64,000 bases of DNA from Trichinella spiralis. Lineage: Eukaryota; Nematoda; Enoplea; Trichinellida; Trichinellidae. Of the stretch, positions 1-11,300 are shown piece by piece. The notes below the pieces were generated by a model. The model had not been told where the DNA came from. It did no database searches and worked only from the letters and a program-made list of their open reading frames with translations. Position numbers and translations under genes: made by a program. The stretch lies in assembly GCA_000181795.3 (NCBI GenBank), contig CM012955.1, forward strand, positions 13,625,021-13,689,020, written 5' to 3'. Each line of letters starts with the position of its first letter. The stretch's first letter is position 1.

Positions 1-45
1 GACTTTGATCATTTGATACGGTTAGGGTCGCGTCGTGCAGTGTAA
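1..45 (+). CDS. Possible 3' end of an upstream gene (14 codons)
   Basis: Frame 1 is open from the window edge to a TAA at 43-45. It reads DFDHLIRLGSRRAV and is more GC-rich than the sequence after it. It could be the last codons of a plus-strand gene lying to the left. It is too short to identify and could be chance. Confidence 0.15.
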   Translation, partial: DFDHLIRLGSRRAV

Positions 46-2108
46 CCCGTCGAACTCCTGCACACCACCCTATCTCACATTCCTCCTATCCTTGCACTGC
101 TATTCTCAAGCATTTACTTATTCTAATACTCAAACTATAGCAGTGCTACAAACTCACTATGCTCAAAATTTGTCCTTTGAAATGATCGACAAATTATTCA
201 ACCATTTCACTTTCCGCAAATGAACCCTAAACTCAACTCGACAAGGCATGGGACATGAAAACGTTCAAATGCGGAAAGCCACTCAAATTAATTATAATAA
301 TACTCATGATCTATGTCGAATTACACTAATTAACAAATATCTGGATTAAATGCTCGATAACTTACAGCTCGAGTTTATATAAATTACAGACTCAAGAACT
401 CCTCAGTGAACTTTAACTAATTAGCCTAACTCAAAGAATTATACTTACCTAACTTACCCTTGTCTTCGAGATGTCTTCTTTTATCTTCTATTCTTCTGTA
501 TCTAAATATAGAAGAATTAATTTAATGAAATAATGTTATAATAAATAAAAAAACAAAGCCGTTTTTATTGTTCTTCTTCGTCCGTCATCGCATTGAAAAC
601 GCCATTGTTCATTCGCCGCACATCGTTCGCCTACAATCATTTGAAATGAATTTCTAGAGCAACTAATAGTAGCCTCAGGAAAATTTACATAAAGTTCATT
701 TCTATTGATTAACAAGTATGAAACGTATTCCTCATTTCGTTGAACAAATATTATGCAAGTCACGCACAAGCTCAAAAGCAAACAAATTGAAATTGCACTC
801 AAATTTGCATTCAAACTAGACAACGCCCATGTTTGATAAGATAACATTATTCTATATCTAATAACACACCTTACTCAGTATTTAAAGCAGAAGTAGATCG
901 AGCAAATATCGTTCGAAACTTCTGTTAGTCAACAAAGTCAATTTAACTAGCGCACTGCTAATATGAAGTTAATTTTCAAACCGCCCAATTTGCATAAAAG
1001 ACAGACACTGCGCATGTAGCGTCAAACACCGGCTTACGTAAGTTGGATATGCTACTCTAATATGAATTAGAACATAATGTCAACAAAAAATAAACAATAA
1101 TTGAGCACACTGGTTGCGCTCTATGCCAAGCATAATTAACTGTATAAAAATTTTGATTTATCTAATGTCTTCATGGTGAAAAATTTAGAAAAAAAAATAT
1201 AAAGTGATAATAAAATTAAATTGAAAACAATTTCTATATGAAAACGGTATTTTTCTGTCCTGCATAACAGATAACACTATGCGCTAGTGATATTTGACCT
1301 GCTCAGTTCAGAATGAAATTGTAAGCCATAAGCAAGTGTAGATAGAAAATTTTTTCGTCTTCTCCAATTACATCTAGACATTTACGTAAAATCACAAATT
1401 GAAATATGGATTTGTTCAAAACTTTTAACGTTAAACTATATGTAAATGAGAATTCTGCTTTAAAGTCATTTCAAGCTTTACGCATCTTCAAATTGAAAAT
1501 TGCTTAAATATTTAAATATAAAAGATATACATTCATAGCAACGTATCAGGAAAATAAGTTTCAATAATAAATTTTCACCTGCATGTAGCTTCTTGCACTT
1601 GCACCTTGGTTACGCTCCGCCACCTTTTGTCGAACAGCATTGTAACAACATGATAACTGTGGATACAACCGTTGCATTTCTCTTATTTGTGTACTTTTTA
1701 TGAACCTTCTTATCATTAATTTATCAATTTAAATAATGTATATTACTGTATTTTCAAATATTAATTATCTTTTCGTGATTTTATTTTGGACGTATAATTT
1801 CACTTCATATTAAAAGTTGCTATTACTTTTTCTCATTTTATCTGCTTTATTTCCTTTTTATGCCTTATATTCTGTGCTTATGTTTCATAGTACTGTCTGC
1901 TAAAATTACGTCATTAATTTGAAATGAGATTTTTATTTATTTCACTGACAGCATTGAAGCTGTGGTGCAGCCAATCCGGCTATCATCAGTTACATTAATA
2001 TCTGCAGATTTTCATATTCTTTTAATTCATTGCTTTCTGATATTTTATTTTAATAATTTTAAATTCCAAATATATTTTAATGATGTTTGTGATTTTTTCC
2101 TTTTGTAG
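46..2108. other. Non-coding AT-rich stretch
   Basis: I see no convincing exon here. A slightly GC-richer patch at 890-1040 contains a short ATG frame of 18 codons with no family resemblance. The rest is AT-rich sequence with frequent stops in all frames. Confidence 0.4.
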
Positions 2109-2180
2109 TTGTTTTCGCCCAATGAGGCGTATCATGATTTTCTGACAAGTTTCACATACCCGCGTCAGTCCAACAAAAAG
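2109..2180 (+). CDS. Isolated exon-like segment, 24 codons
   Basis: A good 3' splice site (CCTTTTGTAG) is followed by 24 open codons beginning LFSPNEAYHDFLTSF and ending SNKK, then a GTGAAC donor. Composition is richer in GC than the flanks and the segment is phase 0 at both ends. I do not recognise the protein and could not find neighbouring exons that join to it. It may belong to a plus-strand gene that starts left of the window or within the first 2 kb. Confidence 0.3.
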
Positions 2181-3049
2181 GTGAACCTGATTAGCAGATA
2201 CAATTTTTTAGTAGTCTCCACAAATGCACTTTCTTTCAACGAGTTCCCTATTTTTAATTTATTTCTCCAAAACTCTGCCTATTTTGTCATAAGCAAATTT
2301 CAAAAAAATTGAAATGCTTGAAATTTCACAATAAGCAGTATTAACTGAAATTGAGTTTGCCGGAAGAGAGAATGTCTTGTCTTGTGAAGTCTTGTGCAAT
2401 CGAACTACACATCAACAGCAGAAAATTAATTATGGAGTAAAAATGAAACTGAAAGTGCATATTTATAGTTTTGTAAAAATAAATCATATTCCTTCGTTTA
2501 ATGTAAAATATACAAAGGCCTTAAAGTTATAAAGAGGGGTGGATGTTGTATACAAAAGATTTACAATGTACATGTATTACTATACATGAAGTCTGACAAT
2601 GAACAAAATAGTGCCGATTTTTTTAAACAAAATTAAAATCTCAATCATGTGATAGAACACCTTTCAAATTAATAATTTTATTTGTATTTCAAATGAACGA
2701 CACCTTCCAATTCCGCTTGAAACTGAACTTTTCTATTACCAGATCAATGTCAATGGAAAAGTCGGAATGACTGTACACATTACTTTAAGTCCGTTTAGTC
2801 GTTCTTCTATCATGGTAGTCCGGAAATAGCTTTGAAGATATTTCACTGCAGTAAAGCTTCGTTCTGGGCTGGCTGAGGCGATTGGTTAAATGCTGAAAAT
2901 CCGTAGGAGTTAGAACAAGACCGGGTAATAATCGCTGTTGCTGAATTTCAATGCATACCCAAATGAAATGCCAAAAGTGCTACGTTTGCTAAAAACACGT
3001 AAGGGAGTTGCGTTTCGAGGAAGTAACATATTCGCAACTTTACAACATA
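2181..3049. other. Non-coding stretch
   Basis: AT-rich sequence between the exon-like segment and the tandem array. I see nothing supported in it. Confidence 0.4.
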
Positions 3050-6000
3050 TTAAGATAGGCGCCAGAACTCTCAAGAGCACTATCATTTATTAATATAAAA
3101 GTATAACAACGAAAGAGGGGAAATTTTGAAAATTAAGTTTCCATTGATTTCCACAAAAACAACCAAGTCTAACCCATGAAATTTTGCAGTTTTCGAGAAA
3201 ATGCAATATATTTGCATCAATCCATCAGAAACGATAAGAAGAGTCCAATAAAGATATCTCGGATTTTCCCGGTTGCGTATTTCTCGAGATATTTTGAAAA
3301 AACTGGGACGCATGCTATGTATTAAGTGAGGCAGTATTCCATTTTTAGAGCCCATTTATTCCACAGGCATTGGGTAGTTTGGGTTGAAATTCTAGAAAAG
3401 ACTACTTTTTATCAATATAAAACTATAACAATCAAAAAACTCCAAATATTGAAAAAACATTTTTCGCCGATTTTCGCAAAAACAATCAAGTCTATTGCCC
3501 ATGAAATTTTGCAATTTTTGAGAAAACGCTTTTACATTAAAAATAAAGGCGATTAATTCATATCGGTTGAAAAGTATTCGTTAACTATTGTAAACATATC
3601 CGGAACCCTCTTATTTGCGTATTTCTTGAGATATACGCAAAAAAAATGAAACATAAAATAGGATTTTTACCAACTCAAAATAAAAAGGAATAAAAAACGA
3701 ATGTTAAGTAACTGCGAACATGGTATGGCTTCATTAATCTTTACAACGGAACCATCAATTTTTTCATCCAAAAAAATAAATGTTTTTTTACAAGAATTGT
3801 TCTTGACTTTCATTAATGTAACAAAAACTTTTAAAATTTAAAACCTCTGTTAACAGAATTTATTCATTGACTGCAATTCAGATATTAGAATGGTCGAAAA
3901 TCATCAGATTGGAAAGATATTTTTGTGGAATATGTCAGTGCTTTTTTTCTCTAAAAATTCCAATTGCTCAAACCGGCGACTTTATACAATTTCTCAAAAA
4001 ATCTTCGATTGCGGGTTATTCAAAATTTACATACCTTGAATTGGCACAAAATTGCTTGCTCTTAACACACAATTACTGTACAATACGCAGTAGTTTCTGA
4101 GATGCCCGGAATAATTTCCATTGTACATACTGGTGGAGTTCTCTAAAGTTTCGAACAAATACCATCCATGAGCCAAATGATTTGATATCAATTGTGAATT
4201 CATTTAATTTCATAGCAATTGTAATGAATTTCTACTCTGGGCGACCACATACTATACTAATTATGCAAATCACCATTGCTGCGTTGTTACTTAGTGAAAG
4301 TAAATTGAAATAGCCATACATGTGGAATATACAAGGAACTTAAACAATGACAAAAATATTAAATGGGATTGGATGCAATGAAGTGTTTACTTTTTAGCAA
4401 AGTAAACACTTACAACGCTTTCGTTTTGTTTCGCAGCAATTAATTATCATTTAACAGCAGTAATTTCAGAAATTCAATTAATTTGATCGTAAAAAAATAT
4501 ATCAGTGGAAATCGAACAGATTCGACGCCAGAAGTGCATCATGTGCAGAAATTGGCAGTCTCTGCTTCCGTTGAAAAGCACTTACTGATGGGCGATTATC
4601 GTATGTATTAAAATAGGCAGTATCTCAACTTTTGAGCCCATTTATTCCACAACTACTTGGCAGTTTAAAGTCAAAATCTCCAAAGTACTAACTTTCATCA
4701 AATATAATTGGAAAAATAAAAAAATGTCCAAACATTGAAAAAATCTTTTTCGCCGATTTTCGCAAAAACAACCAAGTCTATAGCCCATGAAATTTTGCAA
4801 TTTTTGAGAAAATGCTTTTACTCCACAAATTAAGGCAATTGATTTCTATCGGCTGAAAATTATTCGCTAACTATTATAAACGTATCTGGACCCCTAGTGA
4901 TTGCGTATTTCTTGAGATATACGCAAAAAAAGTGAAACATAATATACGATTTTAACCAACTGAAAATAAAAAGGAATGAAAAATGAAAGTTAAGTAACTG
5001 CGAACATAGTATGGCTTCATTAATCTTTACAACGGAACCATAAATTTTTTCATCCAAAGAAATAAATGTTTTTTTACAAGAATTGTTCTTGACTTTCATT
5101 AATGTAACAAAAACTTTCAAAATTTAAAACCTCTGTTAACTGAATTTATTCATTGATTGCAATTCAGATATAAGAATGGTCGAAAATCATCAGATTGGAA
5201 AGATATTTTTGTGGAATATGTCAGTGTTTTTTTTCTCTAAAAATTCCAATTGCTCAAACCGGCGACTTTATACAATTTCTCAAAAAATCTTCGATTGCGG
5301 GTTATTCAAAATTTACATACCTTGAATTGGCACAAAATTGCTTGCTCTTAACACAAAATTATTTTGCAATGCGAAGTAGTTTCTGAGATGCCCGGAATAA
5401 TTTTCATTCTATATACTGGTGGATTTCTCTAAAGTTTCGAACAAATGCCATGCATGAGCCCAATAATTTAATATCACTTGTGAACTTATTTAATTTCATA
5501 GCATTTCTAATGAATTTGAACTCTGGGCGACTATATATTATGCTAATTATGCAAATCGTTATTGCATCGTTGTTAGTTAGCGAAAGTAAATTCAAATAGC
5601 CACACATGTGGTATCCATCAGATGCGTAATCAATGAAAAACATGGCAATTGGGATCGCATTCCATGAAATGTTTGCTTTTCAACAAACCGCATATGTTTT
5701 GATTCGCAGCAATTAATGATTATTTAACAGCAGCAATAAGCAATAATTTCAGGAATTTAATTCAAATGATCGTAAAAGAAAACCATAAATTAGTGTAAAT
5801 TTCCCAGATTCGATGCCAAAAATGTCTCATGTGCATAAAATAGCATTCATTGCTTCCGTTGAAAGAGCCTTACTGATGGGCAAATTCCTTGTGTATTAAG
5901 TTAGGCAGTATTCAAATTTAAATTCCAGAACTACTGGGTAGTTTATAATGGTATTTTGCATAACCTAATTGTAATCACTGCGAATGTCTAAATATAAAAA

Positions 6001-6240
6001 AAACTCCAAATTTCAAAAAAAAGGACTTTCGCTGATTTTGTTAAATACAATCAAATCTATAGCTCATGAAATTTGCAATTTTCGAGACACCTTGGAAACC
6101 AAAAAGGGACTTCATGGGCATCAATCGATCAGAAACGATTAGAATTGCACAACAAAGACATCCACGATGTTATAGTTTGTGTAGTTCTCGAGATATACGC
6201 TAAAATGTATGAAGTTTCTCTTTGTATTCAGATATGAATA
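3050..6240. repeat. Tandem array of ~1.29 kb units
   Basis: Two near-complete units start at about 3316 and 4601. A third partial unit starts at about 5890, and a head-only fragment sits at about 3050-3315. Each unit opens with a [T/A]GGCAGTAT-like block, then GAGCCCATTTATTCCAC, then a conserved block around CATGAAATTTTGCAATTTT, and later TGAGATGCCCGGAATAATTT. Unit spacing is 1285 and 1289 bases. Short open frames inside (3867-4100 and 5195-5386) are the same sequence in two copies and look incidental. I saw no terminal repeats or transposase, so I call it a tandem duplication or satellite-like repeat. Confidence 0.8.
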
Positions 6241-6476
6241 TTGCCAGAATTTCTAAACAGAGGAGAGGGGCAACGCCATACAAATCATTTTCATGATTAC
6301 AGCAATCGGTATAGCATAACCATCCTTTAACAGGGATCATTTCCAGGCGAGAACGTCATTCACCTAAACACAGTTTTCTTTGTCTTTGTATTATACACCA
6401 GGTAATGCTTCATTAGATTAGGCTGAATTTTCATATCTGAATCAGAAACAGATTGATATGATTTCTTCTAGATGCT

Positions 6477-6672
6477 AATATGAAGATTGCCTTGAATGTC
6501 CCTCGCACATTTTCAAACAACAGGGATGTATCGCCAGCATTTTGATTGAAGGCAACGTACACTTCAGAGTAAAGCTTGACAACAGAAGCTTGGGTAACAT
6601 ACAAACTGTGTACAATGTAATCCTGAAATTAGGACCATCATGTTTGCAGGATTTTCTACAAATGTAGATGAA
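6477..6672 (+). other. Coding-like segment of unknown origin
   Basis: A plus-strand frame ends in TAG at 6670-6672 and includes the stretches CLECPSHIFKQQGC and FRVKLDNRSLGNIQTVYN. The residue mix looks like real protein, with few low-complexity runs. No start codon or convincing 3' splice site opens it, although a GTAATC donor-like site follows NIQTVYN. It lies between the tandem array and the hAT remnant and may be a relic exon. Confidence 0.25.
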
Positions 6673-6885
6673 GTAACTAAAAAGAAAATGTACAACAATA
6701 AGCAAACAACATACTACTGTTTAATTCTTCATCATAGACAGTAAATAAAATATCATTGCAGACTCAACTCATGCCATTCAACATGAATCATTAAAACTGA
6801 AAACGAATAACTGAAAGCAGAACAAACAAATAAAAATTTGCATGGAGCTTCTCTCAAGAAAGCAAAAAACAGGTGTTTATTAGGC

Positions 6886-7629
6886 CAGTGGTTCTGAAAC
6901 TTTTCTGGGCTGCGACCCAGTTTCGAAAACGGTAATTTTTCGCGTTGCACCTGCTTGCAATGCATATTTTAAAAGACAAGAGGGGTTAAATAAAAAAAAT
7001 ATTAGTTTAATACTTTAAATTTTTTAATGAACAAGCCTAATTAAAATTTATAAGCTTATTTGTCAAATGCATAATGAGATGTATGCGAACAGTGCGCTTG
7101 TTTTCTGTTTTGAGTGATGACTTCTTCGACGTCCGCACTAACACGTGTTAGTTTTAGTCGCATAATGTTGGATAATTGTAGCTTATTTCTAAATTTGCTT
7201 TTGATTCAATTCATTGCTGAAAATCCAATTTTACACAAGTAGGAAGTAGTAAAAGGAAGCAGCACTTTTAATGCTGCGGTGGAATGAGTTGGATATGTGT
7301 TTTAAACTGATAGCCAAAAATGTTTTGGATATTTGATTTGAATTGATAGGTAAAACTGTGTTAATGTTTTACGATCAAAACTGACTTTAAACAAAGAATC
7401 TTCAGACAACTCGATTAATTCTCCATCTGCTTTTGTGGATATGCCGGTACGGACTACATCTGAGCGCTATCAGTAGCCGTACAGAAATAATGATTCTCAG
7501 GTCATAAGTAACTGGATCATAGCTCAGTTGTTCACCCAACAATTTTCGATGAGTAAAACTCTCCTAACAAATATAAAGACTACTCCCATACTTTAATATA
7601 TTACGCGACCCACACTTTGAGAACCACTG
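6886..7629 (-). mobile_element. Non-autonomous hAT-family DNA transposon remnant
   Basis: The left end reads CAGTGGTTCTGAAAC and the right end GAGAACCACTG, giving imperfect inverted termini of the CAGTGGTTCTCAAA type seen in hAT elements. The termini run on into matching GCGACCC blocks. The flanking 8-mers TATTAGGC (6878-6885) and CTCTAGAC (7630-7637) share a TAG core and look like a decayed 8-bp target duplication; the right one fits nTnnnnAn. Inside, on the minus strand, frames resemble the C-terminal part of a hAT/ZBED transposase: ELIELSEDSLFKVSFDRK, then YLSIQIKYPKHFWLS, then LPFTTSYLCKIGFSAMN. The element is 744 bp, so the N-terminal and central catalytic regions are missing, and stops interrupt the rest. 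It is immobile by itself. Confidence 0.8.
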
Positions 7630-8178
7630 CTCTAGACACGAAGAGAAAACATATTCAAATTTATTGTGCGATTCTTTTAGCGACAAGAACGTTGAAAGCT
7701 AGAAGTAAAGTGAATAATAGTCCATTTTCCAACTCATCGTTTCACTGCCAGTAACCACTTTGAAATTTCTACTTTATTTATTTACAAGTACCGATCACTG
7801 AATATAATGCCTAATTTACATTAATAATAATAATTCAATGTAATTTCCATGTTAATATTTCATTAAAGTTGAATTCTTTCCTACACTAATCAACTGGTGC
7901 ATCTAGAATATGAACAGTGTAATGGCAAAGTGCAATTATAAGCTTATTTTTGCGCTGTTCGTTGTTTGTAATGTAAACAAAACCATTGCACAAGTGTATT
8001 AACATAAATAAATTCAATTCAATTTTAAGGTGATGTTTGTGAGAAGCGCTTTCAAGCAAACGAATAAAACAAACGTAACAGATTTTTCAAATAGTCTTTA
8101 GACAAATTCATCATTAATTAATTAATTAATATGTCAATTTGTCAATTAATTAATATGTCTTGCATGAAATTTAAGCAG

Positions 8179-8315
8179 ATTTTGGAGAAGTCGACATTTT
8201 GAATACCACACAACCATATAATGCAACAGAAACCACCGCTGAAGAAAAACAGTTGAAGCAAACGAATGACATACATGAAACAATGGATCAACAGCAGGCC
8301 ATCAAAGAAATATAG
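8179..8315 (+). CDS. Possible terminal exon of an unidentified gene
   Basis: After a TTTAAGCAG splice acceptor an open frame of 44 codons runs to TAG at 8313-8315. It begins FGEVDILNTTQPYNATE and ends MDQQQAIKEI, and is acidic, Gln/Thr-rich and hydrophilic. The acceptor is phase 1, so an upstream exon must donate one base. The 72-bp exon-like segment at 2109-2180 ends in phase 0 and cannot be its direct neighbour. Family unknown; it could be chance. Confidence 0.3.
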
Positions 8316-11300
8316 AATCTACTTGGAGCAAATATAAATGCACTTTTATTGATTATTTGTCACCATATTAATTTCAGAATTATATAAAATCATAAAATTA
8401 CAATATCACATCAAGTCATTTAATTATTGTCCTCCCAGTTTTGTTTTAATGTTTACAAACTGCATGATGTAAATTCGAACTTTTTATAAACAAAATTCAA
8501 TTTCAATAATTAGTACATAAATTTGAATATTTTCCAACTTTAAATTTCATTTCTCACTACATTTCATAATTTATTTTCATACCAAATGACGGCAGATTCA
8601 GGATGAAATTGCGTAGAAAACCGATTGAGCATGAGCAGTTGTTTGATCTTGAATGCAAACTGAAAATATGTAAGAATTTACTCTTTTTTTACAAACTTCT
8701 TTTCAGTATTAATTCCAAAATGCTGAACTGCTGCATTAGAATTTTCTGCACTCGAATAAATTTTGATAGCTTTTCCATAATTTTTGTGAAAAACAATTCT
8801 ATGTTCTACAAATGACAATTTTCCGATTATTAATTCAGTGGTTTCATAAAAAATATTCAACATAAAAATGCACATTTTATTATTTAAATTGAAAATTAGA
8901 TTTAAAAATTTATAACAAATATACAAATCTTGCTGTTTTTTTTCTATTATTAAAAAGTATATGCACAGCATGAATATAAGCTTAAGCATTACAATTTGAA
9001 AAACTTACCAGTACATGCTGCGTTTACTGTGGGTGGAGGCAAAACAGCTGAAATTGCTACAAAATGCACAATATTCTAAATATCATATTTTATTTCATGA
9101 ATATTATCAAATTTGTAAAACGTCTTTCAATCAATTGAGAACGACATTCAAAAAATTTAAATAAAGGAATCACAGATGCATTGCAATACACCCTCATTCG
9201 ACTAGAACTGCATCGCACGACAACGACGAGTAGGGTGAAAACAAATTAACCTAATCTGTATTAGAATAGCGATGTTGATGAATGTGTTGTAAAACATATT
9301 AAAACATTGTGAAGATATTGCTTCATTTATAACTGTTATTCCTTTGCTGTCAGCATTAGCATTAATACGCCTTCTTTCCTCTGCTACCTGTTCTCTTTGC
9401 CTTTCTCTTGTTGTGGTCTTTCGTGTTGAAACCAGCGATTTAGTAAGCGGGTAGGTAGAGTTAGCGTAAAACAATAATTATAACCAAAACATAATTGTCT
9501 GATTTGCCATTAACCAAATGAAACGCATGGATACCTGGTGCCTAAGTGCAGTTCAAAATTAATCAAACAACCAGCTGAACATCAGTGCAAATGCAAAAAC
9601 GTTAAAATTACATGTCATGCAGTAGAAATAAAAATCATCAAGTTTAAATTCATTTACAGTAAGAGTCAATAAATAAGTTGGAGAAAGGAGTATTTTAATT
9701 TCAGAATCTTACCACTTATTATATTTTTGAAAACTAAAAAGTTACGCACAAATGCGCGTTTTGTGAACGACAACGGAAGCTAACAATGGAATCAGTTTGA
9801 CTTGTTTGCTTAAATAAATTTAGATTATGATAAACTCTTCATCCATATGGTTTCATTTGTGATTACGATGTTGTTTCCGTTATTTTACACAAGTAATCTT
9901 GTTCCAGTTGAAATGCAACTTCAGTTTCTCTGTCTAACCACTTTCACACAGATGATAGAACTACTCGAATAAAAATTACAACTTTAACAGTCAACCGTCA
10001 TGAATGCTGGGATAATTTTATACTTTTATTGTGCATTTAATCCACTACACAACTAGTAGGTTTACTTTTGCCAGTAAAGTATGAACAACAAGATTTAAAA
10101 AGAAAATCAAAAATATTCTGCGATCAAAATGTCATTTTTAGTGTAAAACATTTTCAAAAATGATCGAAAAATGTGAACATAAAATTGGAATTCAAAAAAA
10201 AATTCAATTGAAAATTTCTTAATATTAAAATAATAAATAATAAAATAGATCGAACTTATTATTATCAGTTGAGAAGGATAGATTTGCTTTCTTCGACAGT
10301 TGCTTCGAATCAGTGATGTGATATAGTTGATCAGTTAGTTATTATATGCATTTTGAATATATAAATCGCTAAATTATGTATGAATTGGTATGAAATAAAT
10401 TGGAAACGAACAAAGCAGCAGCGGAATTTGACGCAGCACCGATAATATGATTGCAGAAGATGGCAAATAATTGATTTTCAATGGTCACTTCTGCCCGACG
10501 TAATAGGCTTTGTGGCTGTGATTGTTTGAAACACAAAGATCTCGCGATCGTATTTTGCTTTTTTAATAAATTTTTGGTAACTGAATTTGTTCGAACCAAA
10601 AGTGCCAACGCCCATGACCACCAAGTGGAACACAAGAAAATTGACAGTGAAAAGGAGAAGCGGGTCTGAAAGCGGAAACACAGCTTACGCAATGCTGATG
10701 ATTGAGAGACAATTTGGATCGATGAACGTCGCTTATATATTAGCCAAAATTGCGTTTCGGTCTATTTGTTTGGTTCAATATTAGAAGAAGAATTTGCATT
10801 TGGATGTGAGCCGATGCGTCCAGTTGGGCTTCAAGATGGCGTTGCAATCGGTCGGCTATACTTTCGCTCAACGGAATTGTGAGACGACTTTGCTTGTCAA
10901 CAAACGAATTAATCTACTTCTGCTTTGAAAAGCCGGCAGCTTTGCGCTGCGGCTATTGTTGCAAAGTCATTATACAGCTTAATTCTCGATAGAACCATCA
11001 GTTGCGCTGTTGCGTTCACTTCAGCTCTTTTAAACGCTTGTGAAAATTTTCACAACATTTCTCAAAAGTAAGTTATTCTATTTTTGTTTATTAGTTAATT
11101 ACTTGTAAATTTACAATAAAAAAGAAAATCTACCCTAATTATACATATATATATATATATAATTTTGATCAAGCTTTTTATGAAAGTTACAGAAATCATT
11201 AGCATCTTCAAAGAATTTTACTCATCATTTTTTAAAAGGATAATCATATTTAAGATTCATTAACTGTATTTTGAAAAAAAACAATAATTTTAACAGTTAT

